From assembly GCF_027497235.1 (NCBI RefSeq), contig NZ_CP114902.1, forward strand, positions 4,428,001 to 4,492,000: 64,000 nucleotides of DNA, given 5' to 3'. A program made the position numbers and the translations under genes. The stretch comes from Micromonospora sp. WMMD1128 (GTDB lineage: Bacteria; Actinomycetota; Actinomycetes; Mycobacteriales; Micromonosporaceae). The notes under the pieces were generated by a model. That model did no database searches. It saw only the letters and a program-made list of their open reading frames with translations, and was not told the DNA's origin. Numbering within the stretch: position 1 is the first letter of the stretch; the number at the start of each line of letters is the position of its first letter. Positions 41,873 to 50,717 of this stretch are shown piece by piece.

Positions 41873-43120
41873 GTGACCATATCGACAGACTTCTCGGTGG
41901 CGATCGCCGGCGCCGGACTCTCCGGACTCTGCCTCGCCCACTATCTGATGCGTTCCGGCATCGACGTGCACGTCTACGAACGGGACCCGGGGCCGTTCGT
42001 CCGGCGGCAGGGCTACCGGATCATCCTCGACCGGTACGGGCTGGAAGCGCTGCGCGAGAGCCTGCCCCGCCCGCTGTACCGGCTGGCGCTCGCCACCGGC
42101 GACGAGCCCGGCGGGCACATGCGCTTCACCGACAGCCGGTTGCGGGACGCCTTCACGATCACCTTCAAGGACGACCCGCACGAGACCCGGCAAGTGGACC
42201 GGCTGACCCTGCGGTCGATCCTGCAGTCCGGGCTGGACGGGCGGATCCACTACGGCAAGGCCGCCGTCGCGGTGGACGGCGACGGTCCGGCCGGGCTGCG
42301 GCTGCGGTTCTCCGACGGTGGGGCGGTGACGGCAACCGTCGTGGTGGGCGCGGACGGCGTCGGCTCGGCGCTACGCGCGCAGCTGATGCCGGACGCCGAA
42401 CCGGCGGACACCCCGATGGTGGGCATCTACGGCCGGTCGCCGCTGTGGCGCGACGGCGCGAGCGTCATCCCGGACGCGCTGCGTACCAGCGGGGTCCTGG
42501 CCATCGCCGACCGGCCGGGCCGCGCCTTCTTCTTCACCTCCATGCGGTTCGGCGAGAGCCCGTCGGAGGCGTTCGCGCGCCTGGCCCCGGGCAGCTACGC
42601 CCCCACCGGCGACGACTACGTCATGTGGGCACTGCTGCTCCGGCGGGAGGAGCTGCCCGTCGGCGCCCGCGGGGACCTGCGGACGCTGTGGAAGTTGGCG
42701 GCCCGGATGAGTGCGGATTTCCACCCGCTCGTCCGGCGGCTGGTCGACACGGCCGAGTTGGACGCCACGGTGCTCAACCTCTTCGCCACCGGCCGGCGGC
42801 CACGCCGGTGGGCGGTGCCCCGGGCGACGATGATGGGCGACGCCGTGCACGTCATGCCGCCGTTCGGCGCGCACGGCGGCAACACCGCGCTCCGCGACGC
42901 CGCCCTGCTCGGCCGCCGGCTGGTCGAGGCCCGCGCGAACGGCACGCCGGTGGAGGAGGCGATCGCCGGATACCAGGACGAGATGATGCCGTACGCCTTC
43001 CGCGCCGTCGGCTCCGCCGCCACGCTGATGCGCCGCCTCACCGGAGACGCCGCCGCACCGCACTGGTTGCTGACCCGCGTGTTGCCTCGGCTGCACCGGG
43101 TCACCGTGCCGGAGGCATGA
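41873..43120 (+). CDS. FAD-dependent monooxygenase
   Basis: The 415-residue protein is a class A flavin monooxygenase: N-terminal FAD dinucleotide-binding motif VAIAGAGLSGLCLAHYL, central VVVGADGVGSALR (the DG motif) and the second FAD motif MMGDAVHVMPPFGAHGGN. Such enzymes hydroxylate aromatic or polyketide substrates with NAD(P)H and oxygen; the substrate cannot be read here. The MarR gene follows seven bases after its stop, suggesting self-regulated detoxification of a phenolic or antibiotic compound. Confidence 0.9.
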   Translation: MTISTDFSVAIAGAGLSGLCLAHYLMRSGIDVHVYERDPGPFVRRQGYRIILDRYGLEALRESLPRPLYRLALATGDEPGGHMRFTDSRLRDAFTITFKDDPHETRQVDRLTLRSILQSGLDGRIHYGKAAVAVDGDGPAGLRLRFSDGGAVTATVVVGADGVGSALRAQLMPDAEPADTPMVGIYGRSPLWRDGASVIPDALRTSGVLAIADRPGRAFFFTSMRFGESPSEAFARLAPGSYAPTGDDYVMWALLLRREELPVGARGDLRTLWKLAARMSADFHPLVRRLVDTAELDATVLNLFATGRRPRRWAVPRATMMGDAVHVMPPFGAHGGNTALRDAALLGRRLVEARANGTPVEEAIAGYQDEMMPYAFRAVGSAATLMRRLTGDAAAPHWLLTRVLPRLHRVTVPEA

Positions 43121-43127
43121 TTGCGGG

Positions 43128-43616
43128 ATGTCCCACGAGCCGGACCGTGCCGCCGCGATCGCCCACCTCATGCGCGCCGGGCGGGAGACGTCGCGGCTGT
43201 CCACGGTGTTCCGGTACGCCGTCGCGGAGCGACTGGGCCTCACCGTGAGCGATCTGGAATGCCTGGACCACCTCGCGGACGTCGGATCCGCCACCGCGGG
43301 GCAGATCGCCGAGCGCACCAACCTCACCACCGGGGCGGTCACCAGCATGCTCCGCCGCCTGCAACAGGCAGGCTACGTGACGGCCGAGCGCGATCCGGCG
43401 GACCGGCGGCGGGTCATCGTCACCCCGCGGCCGGAGCGGATCGCCGAGATCGAGCGACCGTACGAGCGCTTCGCCGAGCGGGCGCGGCGGCTCATCGAGG
43501 GCTACCGCGTCGAGGAGGTCCGGCTGCTGGTCCGGCACTACGACCGCATGCAGGCGATGTACCTCGCCGAGTTGGACCACCTCCGCGCCGACGACACCGC
43601 GCAGCGGTCCGCCTGA
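43128..43616 (+). CDS. MarR family transcriptional regulator
   Basis: The 162-residue protein has the MarR winged-helix core: TAGQIAERTNLTTGAVTSML (recognition helix), then LQQAGYVTAERDPADRRRV (wing with the DxRxxxV/I pattern), flanked by dimerisation helices. It is co-transcribed with the monooxygenase and probably represses both through the palindrome at 41850. Confidence 0.92.
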   Translation: MSHEPDRAAAIAHLMRAGRETSRLSTVFRYAVAERLGLTVSDLECLDHLADVGSATAGQIAERTNLTTGAVTSMLRRLQQAGYVTAERDPADRRRVIVTPRPERIAEIERPYERFAERARRLIEGYRVEEVRLLVRHYDRMQAMYLAELDHLRADDTAQRSA

Positions 43617-43669
43617 GTCATCTCACCCGGACGCCGTTGCCGGCCCGACGGACCTGACCGCGACCGCGT

Positions 43670-43696
43670 GGGCCGGGCGTCCGTGACGCCCGGCCC
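43670..43696. terminator. Bidirectional terminator hairpin
   Basis: A perfect 12-bp GC-rich stem with a 3-base loop lies between the convergent MarR and cellulase genes, the right place to stop both transcripts. There is no long T-run, as is common in actinobacteria. Confidence 0.75.
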
Positions 43697-43712
43697 GTCG
43701 GTCACGGCCTGC

Positions 43713-45320
43713 TCAGCTCGCCGCGCAGGACAACGACGGTACGCCGTTGGTGCCGCTCGACGATCCCAGGAAGCCGAAGGTCGCGCTACCGCCGGCGCTT
43801 ATCGAACCGTTGTAACTGACGTTGCGGGCGGTAACCGTCGACCCGCTGCTGGTCACCGTCGCGTTCCACGCCTGCGTCACCTGCTGCCCGTTCGCGTACG
43901 TCCAGGTCACCGTCCAACCGCTGATCGCCGAACCACCGGCGGTCACCCGTACCTCGGCCTGGAAGCCGCCCTGCCACGAACCGGTCACGGTGTACGACGC
44001 CGAACAGGACCGCCCGTTCGGCGGCGGACTCGTCGGCGGCGTGGTCGTGGGCGGGGTCGTCGTCGGCGGGGTCGTCGTGGGCGGGGTCGTCGTCGGCGGG
44101 GCGGTGGTTGGGGTGCCGCCACCGACGGCGCTCATGATGGCGTCGATGATGCCCTGCTGGGTGACCGTGGCGCTGCTGCGGTTGAACAACCCGAACCCGT
44201 ACGCCCCGTTGTAGCCGTTGTCCCAGTAGGCGGTGGCCGCCCCGTACTTCTTGGCGGTGGACACCAGCGTGCGCGCGTAGTCCGCGCGGTACCTGTTGTT
44301 CGTCGAGTCGGCAGACGTCTTGTCGACCGAACCGTACTCACCGACGAACACCGGGTATCCACGCGAGACGAACGTGTCGCGCACCTTCTTGAGCTGGGCG
44401 TCCATGAAGTCCTGCTGTCCCCAGGTCGACTTCCGCGCCGGGTTGGTGGCGGCCGGCCCCCACTGCGTGATGGTGCCGTTCTCCTCGCCGGCGAAGTCCC
44501 AGGGGTCGTAGTAGTGCACGGAGATCATGAGCCGCTGCTCGTTGGCGGGCACTGACGACGACCGGTACTGGTCCGTCGGCAGCACGAAGCCGTAGTTGCC
44601 CACGGTGTAGTCGATGTTGGTGTTCCAGCCGGGGACGAGCAGCCAGCGCGAGGCGTTGTTCCCGCCGGTCCGGCGCACCGTGTCCACGAAGATCTGGTTG
44701 TAGGCGTTGATGTTCGAGTAGCACGGCTGGGTCGGATTGCCGTACTGCCCGTCGAACTCCTCGTTCATGGACTCGAAGATGAGGCGCTCGCTGTAGCTCT
44801 GGAACCTGGTCGCGACCTGCTGCCAGACCTTCTGGTACTTGTCCTTGATCGTGGTCTGGTTGGACGAGTCGCAGATCAGCCACGAGCCGGTGATGGTCTT
44901 GTAGCCGTCACCGTGCATGTTGATCAGCACGTACAGGCCGCGACCGTAGGCGTAGTCGACGATCTCCTGGATCCGGTTCAGCCAGGCGGAGCTGATCGTG
45001 TAGTTCGGGGCGGACCCGATGTTTCCCAGGTACGACACCGGGATCCGGATCGTCTTGAATCCCGCCGCCTTCACCCGGTCGATGAACGCCTGCGTCACGA
45101 CCGGGTTGCCCCATGCCGTCTCGCTGGGGATCCCGTTGGCGTTGGCCTCGAGGGTGTTGCCCAGATTCCAGCCCGCCCCCATGTTGGCGACGAGTTGGGT
45201 GGCGTTCACCTGGGCCATGCTGTCGGCCGACGCGGAACTCGTCATCACGGCGGCGGATCCGGCCAGCGCCAGTACGCCGGAGAGTATGGCGAACTGAACC
45301 TTTCTCAATGTGGACTTCAC
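43713..45320 (-). CDS. Secreted GH5 endoglucanase with CBM2
   Basis: The protein has a signal peptide (MKSTLRKVQFAILSGVLALA, cleaved near ASA-DS), a GH5 catalytic domain (GWNLGNTLEA; FESMNEEF with the acid/base Glu; VFVGEYGS with the nucleophile Glu), a Pro/Thr linker built from PTTTP repeats, and a C-terminal CBM2 (CSASYTVTGSWQGGFQAEV). It hydrolyses beta-1,4-glucans such as cellulose outside the cell. GTG 45320 was chosen because GGGAG lies six bases upstream; the ATG at 45326 sits directly against that site. Confidence 0.95.
   Translation of the reverse strand: MKSTLRKVQFAILSGVLALAGSAAVMTSSASADSMAQVNATQLVANMGAGWNLGNTLEANANGIPSETAWGNPVVTQAFIDRVKAAGFKTIRIPVSYLGNIGSAPNYTISSAWLNRIQEIVDYAYGRGLYVLINMHGDGYKTITGSWLICDSSNQTTIKDKYQKVWQQVATRFQSYSERLIFESMNEEFDGQYGNPTQPCYSNINAYNQIFVDTVRRTGGNNASRWLLVPGWNTNIDYTVGNYGFVLPTDQYRSSSVPANEQRLMISVHYYDPWDFAGEENGTITQWGPAATNPARKSTWGQQDFMDAQLKKVRDTFVSRGYPVFVGEYGSVDKTSADSTNNRYRADYARTLVSTAKKYGAATAYWDNGYNGAYGFGLFNRSSATVTQQGIIDAIMSAVGGGTPTTAPPTTTPPTTTPPTTTPPTTTPPTSPPPNGRSCSASYTVTGSWQGGFQAEVRVTAGGSAISGWTVTWTYANGQQVTQAWNATVTSSGSTVTARNVSYNGSISAGGSATFGFLGSSSGTNGVPSLSCAAS
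44035..44105. repeat. 15-bp-period tandem repeat encoding the cellulase linker
   Basis: A GC-rich array with a 15-bp period encodes the repeated Pro-Thr-Thr-Thr-Pro linker between catalytic and cellulose-binding domains. Confidence 0.8.
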
Positions 45321-45359
45321 AAGCATCTCCCGTCTTCGAACCAACCGTCACGCTGGGTT

Positions 45360-45375
45360 GTCGAAGCGTTTCGAC
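45360..45375. promoter_or_regulatory. LacI-type palindrome upstream of the cellulase gene
   Basis: GTCGAAGCGTTTCGAC is a 16-bp palindrome with one mismatched pair and the central CG typical of LacI-family operators, 40 bases before the cellulase start. Actinobacterial cellulase genes are commonly controlled by LacI-family regulators such as CebR, although this does not match the CebR consensus exactly. Confidence 0.45.
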
Positions 45376-45532
45376 GATAGTCGATTGCCTACGCTGGCAG
45401 TCGATGGGCTGCCAAGGATAGATGCATGTCCATAAATGGAGCAACTCGTGGGTCACCTGCCCTGCTGCTCCCACCACCTGACGGCGGTCTGCGACGTTAC
45501 CTCGGTAGGCTCCCCTCGCACCGGAGGCAAGG

Positions 45533-46102
45533 ATGGACAGCGGTTCGACTCCACCGGCTTCCGACGACGCGCGCGCCACGACCGTTGCCCACCGTCGGCG
45601 CCGGATCGTCGTGGCCCTGCTCGGGGTGCTGACCGCCATTCCGCTTGTCGCTGACGCCGCCCCCGCATCTGCGGGTGACACCCCCGCCAGCCGCTCCGCC
45701 GTGCCCTCGCCCGCGCTCGCCCAGGCACGGCTCCTCTCCGGCGTGATCGCCACTGCCGCCGGCTTCGGACACAGTCTCGCCCGGCCGGCTCTCCGCGGGG
45801 CGGCCGGGGCACGCCCACGCCGGGCGCGCTCAGCTCGGAGTCAGCAGGTCCGGGTAGCCGACGGCGCGGCCTCCCCTTCGCCACGTTGCTCGTGGTGGCC
45901 CCGCCCGGCGGACGTCGGGCAGGCTGGCCCCGGCCTCCGACCTCAGCCGAGCACGAGCGCCAACCGGCTCCGCACGTGGGCGTTCTCGCTGGCGCGGTGC
46001 GCCTCGGCGATCCGGTCGAAGGGGAAGGTGCGGTCGACGGGGAGCCAGAACCGACCAGCCTCGATCAACTCACCGATGTCGGCGAGTGAACGGAAGCCGT
46101 GA
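45533..46102 (+). CDS. Possible truncated membrane/secreted protein (low confidence)
   Basis: A GGAGG site five bases before ATG 45533 and a good hydrophobic segment (RRRRIVVALLGVLTAIPLVA, ending ASAGD) suggest a real start. G/C third positions look coding until about 45820, but the frame then loses protein character and runs antisense over the last 160 bases of the oxidoreductase gene. It is more likely the 5' remnant of a secreted protein gene than an intact gene. Confidence 0.3.
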   Translation: MDSGSTPPASDDARATTVAHRRRRIVVALLGVLTAIPLVADAAPASAGDTPASRSAVPSPALAQARLLSGVIATAAGFGHSLARPALRGAAGARPRRARSARSQQVRVADGAASPSPRCSWWPRPADVGQAGPGLRPQPSTSANRLRTWAFSLARCASAIRSKGKVRSTGSQNRPASINSPMSASERKP

Positions 46103-46854
46103 CCGTCGACGAAGCCGTTGCTGAAGTGCACACCGTGTTCCTTGGCGCCCTCGATGTCGGCGATCGTCACCACGTTCCGGGCGTCGCCGGCCAGGCCGAC
46201 GAGTTGGGGCAGGATCCCGTTCCCCGCGACGTCGAACGCGACGTCGACTCCGTCCGGTGCGAGGGCCCGGACCCGATCCACCATGCCGTCGCCGTAGATC
46301 ACCGGCTGTGCGCCGAGCAGCCTGAGGTAGTTCTGGTTGGCGGCACTGGCCGCGCCGATCACCCGGGCGCCGCGGGCGGCGGCGAGCTGCACGGCCGTGC
46401 TGCCGATGCCACCGGACGCGCCGTTGACGAACAGGGTGGTGCCGGCGGTGACGCCGAGTTGATCGATGACTCGGGTCGCCGTCTCCAGCGCGACGGGCAG
46501 CGCGGCGGCGTCGACGAAGCCCAGCGACCGGGGGATCACCGCCCGGAACGTCAGCAACGCCAGTTCGGCCGCGGCGGCGCCGTCGTCGGAGATGCCGAAG
46601 ACCCGGTCGCCGACGGTCACGTCGGTGACGCCCTCGCCCACCTCGTCGACCACGCCGGCGACGTCGCGCCCCGTCGTCTGCGGCAGCTCCGCCCCGAAGC
46701 TCACGGTCCCGGCGCGCACCTTGGTGTCCGTCGCGCTGATCCCCACCGCGCGCACGACGATGCGGACCTGGCCGGGGCCCGGATGCGGATCCGGCAGGTC
46801 GACGATCGTCAGGACCTCGGGGCCGCCGAACTCGCGGAACTGTGCTGCTCTCAT
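45943..46854 (-). CDS. NADP-dependent quinone oxidoreductase-type MDR protein
   Basis: The 303-residue medium-chain dehydrogenase/reductase has GroES-like start MRAAQFREFGGPEVL, GRDVAGVVDEVGEGV, and the nucleotide-binding NGASGGIGSTAVQLA. Zinc ligands are not apparent, which fits the zeta-crystallin/quinone oxidoreductase group that reduces quinones or enones with NADPH. Confidence 0.9.
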   Translation of the reverse strand: MRAAQFREFGGPEVLTIVDLPDPHPGPGQVRIVVRAVGISATDTKVRAGTVSFGAELPQTTGRDVAGVVDEVGEGVTDVTVGDRVFGISDDGAAAAELALLTFRAVIPRSLGFVDAAALPVALETATRVIDQLGVTAGTTLFVNGASGGIGSTAVQLAAARGARVIGAASAANQNYLRLLGAQPVIYGDGMVDRVRALAPDGVDVAFDVAGNGILPQLVGLAGDARNVVTIADIEGAKEHGVHFSNGFVDGHGFRSLADIGELIEAGRFWLPVDRTFPFDRIAEAHRASENAHVRSRLALVLG

Positions 46855-47082
46855 GACGTTCTCCTCAGCTCTCCATGGGTCTGGTCAACTCAGAACGCCA
46901 GTGCGTAGCCGGTCACCACCCACCGCCGGTCGCCGTCGGAGAACCCGAGGTGGCCGTCCGCGCCCTGGACCGCAAGCGTCGTCCCGCCCGCTCACACGGC
47001 CCGCACACGCCGCTCACACGGCCGCGCACGAGGCACCGGCCCCGGATTTGGCGGTGCGGGGCGCGCGGGTGACGATCGTGGG

Positions 47083-47196
47083 GTGGACGGGGATGTGCGG
47101 CTTCGCCTCGAACTGCTCGGCGCCCTGCAGGTCTTCCGTGGTGACGTCGTCCTCCCGGTGCCGGGTGCGCGGTCGCAGGGCGGGCCGCGTCGACGG
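47083..47196 (+). pseudogene. 5' remnant of a SARP/BTAD regulator gene
   Basis: From GTG 47083 the frame reads VDGDVRLRLELLGALQVFRG and continues DVVLPVPGARSQ, matching the first strands of a SARP winged-helix domain (compare LRLLGPVRAWQDGTELVLGS at 40493). The similarity stops before the amidase stop at 47197, and the rest of the frame is antisense to that gene. This looks like a regulator gene cut off after about 30 codons. Confidence 0.45.
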
Positions 47197-48210
47197 TCAA
47201 CGGTGGGCCAGGTGGGCCCGGCCCGTCTCGCGCAGCCGCGCGTGCACGCCGTCGTACGCGGTCACCCCGCCCAGATAGCGCCGGGCCACCCGGGCCAGCA
47301 TCGTGTAGTTCGGGTCGCAGACGTTGCCCACCGGCGCTTCACCGGCCTGGCTGACCAGCTGGTAGGCGTCGAGCTGGTCCAATCCCACCAGCTCGGCCGT
47401 CCAGGTGACCAGGTCGTGCTGGCTGATCCGGTACGCGTCCTCCAGCGGCCGGGCCGAGCCGGTGCTCATCAGCGCGTCGTCGGACTCCAGGCGCGGCCAC
47501 GGCGTCGGCACGCCCTTCACCAGGTCGAGGATCAGCGTGGTGTGCATCGCCGCCTCGACCCCGCTGCCACACACCTCACCGTGGCCCTGCCGGCAGTGAC
47601 CGTCACCCACCGCGAACAGCGCGCCCGGCACGTTGACCCCGAAGTACGCGGTCACGCCGGCCCGCAGCTCGGGCGAGTCCATGTTGCCGCCGTGGGCGTC
47701 CGGCACGATCGTCATCCGCGACTCGAACGCCGCCGGCGCCACCCCCATGGTTCCGTGCATCGGGTCCAGCGGCAGCGCCACCGTGTGGTCGCCGCGCCGG
47801 GCCCGGTACGTCACGGTGCCGGCGGCGACGTCGACGTCGTACACCCAGACCAGCTCCTCCAGCGGTGGGTGCAGCGTAGCCGTGGTGCGCGTGCCGGTCA
47901 GCGCGCCGAAGTGCGGGAAGGTGCTGGAGACCGCCCAGTCCCGGGCCGGTTCGATGGCCACCACGTGCACCGCGAGCGTGTCCCCCGGCTCGGCGCCCTC
48001 GACGTGGATCGGCCCGGTCACCGGGTTGAGGTAGGGGAACTCACACACCCGTGACGGCAGGTCGTCGATCCCCCGCACCCGACCGCCGTAGCAGTCCTCG
48101 GTGTAGAGCTGCACGATGGTGCCGGGCCGGACCCGCAGGACCGGCTCCCGGCCGCCGAAGGTGTACGACATCTCCGCCGGCTCGGGCCGGTAGGTGACGA
48201 CCTCGGTCAT
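47197..48210 (-). CDS. Acetamidase/formamidase family protein
   Basis: The 337-residue protein fits the FmdA/AmdA family: RVRPGTIVQLYTEDCYGG, GPIHVEGAEPGDTLAVHVV, DAHGGNMDSPE, GDGHCRQGHGEVCGSGVE. The family hydrolyses formamide or short amides to ammonia and the acid. ATG 48210 was chosen because AGGAG lies six bases upstream; the longer frame has no such site. Confidence 0.92.
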   Translation of the reverse strand: MTEVVTYRPEPAEMSYTFGGREPVLRVRPGTIVQLYTEDCYGGRVRGIDDLPSRVCEFPYLNPVTGPIHVEGAEPGDTLAVHVVAIEPARDWAVSSTFPHFGALTGTRTTATLHPPLEELVWVYDVDVAAGTVTYRARRGDHTVALPLDPMHGTMGVAPAAFESRMTIVPDAHGGNMDSPELRAGVTAYFGVNVPGALFAVGDGHCRQGHGEVCGSGVEAAMHTTLILDLVKGVPTPWPRLESDDALMSTGSARPLEDAYRISQHDLVTWTAELVGLDQLDAYQLVSQAGEAPVGNVCDPNYTMLARVARRYLGGVTAYDGVHARLRETGRAHLAHR

Positions 48211-48314
48211 GGCAACTCCTCGTCTCGGTCGGTGGTGGCCGGCACACGTATCCAGTGGCATACCGCACCACCCGCACGGACATCCCTACACCGTCACGCC
48301 GACGCGCAGAAGCG

Positions 48315-48680
48315 TCAGGTGGCGAGGGTCGCCAGGGGCTCCAGGCCGTAGGTGCGGGCGTAGCCGTTCTCGATGCCCACGAGCAGGTCGACGACCTGAA
48401 AGTAGCGGTCCCAGAAGGGAGTCTCACGCAGCGCGTCGATCAGCAGGCGGTAGGCGTCGTGGTCGTCCGCCTCCCAGACCCAGATGTCGGTGACCCGCGC
48501 GGAGTAGAACTCCGTGTCGTAGAAGCGGGAGCGGACACCGCGGGTGCGGGCCTGGATGACGGGGAGAACGTGGGTGGTGAATGCCTCGACGCGCTCGGCC
48601 ACGGTCATCGCCAACCACTCGGGCGTGGTCTTGACAAGCATGAAAGCGGTGACCGGCGACTCGGTACGCTCAGTGGGCAT
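48315..48680 (-). CDS. Darcynin-like small protein
   Basis: The 121-residue protein resembles the darcynin family of unknown function: [55 protein letters not shown]. Its start overlaps the end of the NmrA-like gene by 11 bases, so both are in one operon, probably controlled by the divergent LysR regulator. Ferredoxin-like small enzymes of this size often act on short-lived metabolites, but no activity can be assigned. Confidence 0.7.
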   Translation of the reverse strand: MPTERTESPVTAFMLVKTTPEWLAMTVAERVEAFTTHVLPVIQARTRGVRSRFYDTEFYSARVTDIWVWEADDHDAYRLLIDALRETPFWDRYFQVVDLLVGIENGYARTYGLEPLATLAT

Positions 48681-49587
48681 CGACGATCTCCTTCGTGGCG
48701 AGGACAGCGGGCCGGAGCGTTCGGGCGCACCACTGCGCGAACGCGGTTGCCGGCTCCGCCTGCGGGGAGCGGTCGACGCCGGAGTCCAGGCCGTCGTCCT
48801 TGGCGCGTTTCATGTCGACCATCGCCTCGACGAACGCCTCGTTGAGGCCGTAGCCGAGCATGCTGGAGCGCAGTTCGTCGAGCGACTGACGCTGATAGCG
48901 GACCGGACGGCCCAGTTCCTCGGTCATGATGCGGGCCAGATCGTTGGGCGAGAGGTCCTGCGGGCCGAGCACAGGGACATGGCCCACGCCGGCCCACGCG
49001 CGGTCCGACAGCAGCCCGGCCGCGGTGGCGGCGATGTCGGCGACGGCCACCATGGGGGACGGACGGTCCGCGGCGACGGTGTCGGTGAAGACGCCGTCGT
49101 CGCGGATCGAGTCGACCTCCTCCAGCAGGTTCTCGAAGAAGGACGGGCAGGCCAGGGCGCGGTAGGCGACACCGGAGCCCGCGATCAGGTCGTCCATGGC
49201 CAGGGAGGCGGTGACCAGCCCGGCCCGGGCGGCCTGCGGGGTTCCACGGCCGAGCGCCGAGACGGCGACCACATGGCCGACGCCGTGAGCGGCGAAAGCC
49301 CGCGCGGCCGGGCGCGTGAAGCCGCTGTAGGCTTCGTCGGGCGGGACGGAGGCGTCCGGCGGCACCAGCCAGAAGACGGCGTCCGCCCCGGCGAAGGCTC
49401 GCTCCACGGTCGCGGCGTCGCCGTGCGAGCCGACGACCACCTCGACCCGTCCACGGACGGCCTCGGGCAGCCGGGCCGGATCCCGGACGACGACACGCAA
49501 CTCCTCGCGGCGTGCGGGTGCGGCCTCGATCAGCAGCGACAGCAACTGCCGCCCGATGTTCCCGGTGGGACCGGTAATGACGATCAT
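48670..49587 (-). CDS. NmrA-like NAD(P)-binding protein
   Basis: The 305-residue atypical SDR has the N-terminal [11 protein letters not shown] nucleotide motif, [21 protein letters not shown] and [14 protein letters not shown]. Proteins of this type are NAD(P)H-dependent reductases or redox sensors. ATG 49587 begins MIVITGP; the track of open frame upstream adds 11 residues without family support. It has a clear paralogue at 62616. Confidence 0.88.
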   Translation of the reverse strand: MIVITGPTGNIGRQLLSLLIEAAPARREELRVVVRDPARLPEAVRGRVEVVVGSHGDAATVERAFAGADAVFWLVPPDASVPPDEAYSGFTRPAARAFAAHGVGHVVAVSALGRGTPQAARAGLVTASLAMDDLIAGSGVAYRALACPSFFENLLEEVDSIRDDGVFTDTVAADRPSPMVAVADIAATAAGLLSDRAWAGVGHVPVLGPQDLSPNDLARIMTEELGRPVRYQRQSLDELRSSMLGYGLNEAFVEAMVDMKRAKDDGLDSGVDRSPQAEPATAFAQWCARTLRPAVLATKEIVDAH

Positions 49588-49642
49588 GAAACCTCGATTT
49601 GTTGGATCGGCAGGACCCACTCATCGTCCGGTGACCGCCGTG

Positions 49643-49657
49643 TTGCCACAATGGGAA
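49643..49657. promoter_or_regulatory. Candidate LysR-type T-N11-A box
   Basis: TTGCCACAATGGGAA in the 109-base divergent gap between the NmrA-like and LysR genes has partial dyad symmetry (TT-CC / GG-AA) and the T-N11-A form bound by LysR regulators. Confidence 0.4.
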
Positions 49658-49696
49658 CCTCAGCATCCAATCATTGCCTGAAGTGGAATAAGTGCG

Positions 49697-50635
49697 GTGA
49701 GCAGCCCAACCTCGAACCTTGACGCCAACCTCGCCGTCGCTCTCGACGCCCTCCTGACCGAGCAGAGCGTCACCCGCGCCGCCGCGCGGCTGCGGACCTC
49801 CCCCGCGGCGATGAGCCGTACCCTGGCCCGGCTGCGCCGGGTGCTCCGAGATCCACTACTTGTGCGGGCCGGACAGACGATGGTGCCCACTCCGCGCGCC
49901 GAGGCGCTGCGGGACGAGGCCGCAGCGGTGGTACGCCGGCTGGAGGCGTTGCTCGCCCCGAGCGGCGGGATCGACCCCGCGGCACTGCGGCGCACCTTCA
50001 CCGTGCAGGCTGCGGACCTGGTCGGTGCCGCGGTCGCGCCCGGTCTGCTCCGGCTCGCCCGACGCCAGGCGCCGGGTGTTTCACTGCGGGTGCTGGCGGA
50101 GGAGTGGGAGGCCGGCCCCGCACTGCGTGACGGACGGATCGACCTGGAGATCGGGGCCATCGACCACGTCGACCCGGAGACTCGGGTCGAAGAACTCGTC
50201 ACCCTGCGGATGGCGGCCGGTGTCAGGGCTGGGCACCCCCTGACCGAAGGAGTTCTGACGGCCGCCAGGCTCGCCGCGGCCGAGCACGTGGCGGTCAGCC
50301 GCCGCGGACGCTTCACCGGGCCGCTTGATACGGCCCTGGCCGCGCAGGGGCTCAGTCGTCAGGTCCGCGCCGTCCTGCCCGGACACCTCGCCGCGATGAT
50401 GCTGGCCGCAGCCGAGGACATGGTCTGCCTGGTGCCGACCGCCCTGCCGGGCGAGCCTCCGTCACGGCTCAGCGACACGGCGCACGCGCTGGGACTGCGC
50501 CTGCTGGCGATCCCGCTGCCACTGCCACCACTGACGATCGGCATGGCCTGGCACCCACGCCACAGCGTCGACGGTGCCCATCAGTGGCTGCGTGACGCCG
50601 TACGCCGAGTGCTCTGTCCCGCCGGAGAGGAATAG
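49697..50635 (+). CDS. LysR family transcriptional regulator
   Basis: The 312-residue protein has the LysR helix-turn-helix (ALDALLTEQSVTRAAARLRT then SPAAMSRTLARLRRVLRDPLL) and an effector-binding domain with FTVQAADLVGAAVAPGLL. It is divergent from the NmrA/darcynin pair, the usual arrangement for a LysR regulator and its target. Confidence 0.93.
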   Translation: MSSPTSNLDANLAVALDALLTEQSVTRAAARLRTSPAAMSRTLARLRRVLRDPLLVRAGQTMVPTPRAEALRDEAAAVVRRLEALLAPSGGIDPAALRRTFTVQAADLVGAAVAPGLLRLARRQAPGVSLRVLAEEWEAGPALRDGRIDLEIGAIDHVDPETRVEELVTLRMAAGVRAGHPLTEGVLTAARLAAAEHVAVSRRGRFTGPLDTALAAQGLSRQVRAVLPGHLAAMMLAAAEDMVCLVPTALPGEPPSRLSDTAHALGLRLLAIPLPLPPLTIGMAWHPRHSVDGAHQWLRDAVRRVLCPAGEE

Positions 50636-50717
50636 TCGAGGCTTGTTCAGGGCATGGTCGACGTGTTGATGGGGTGCCCGAACCAGAGGGTTCACCGGAT
50701 GCGGGCAGGTCGCGCAC

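Noticed and set aside
48280..48305. Possible third copy of the 31-bp repeat near 48280
   Set aside because: Only loosely similar and needs a gap; not distinguishable from chance in GC-rich DNA.
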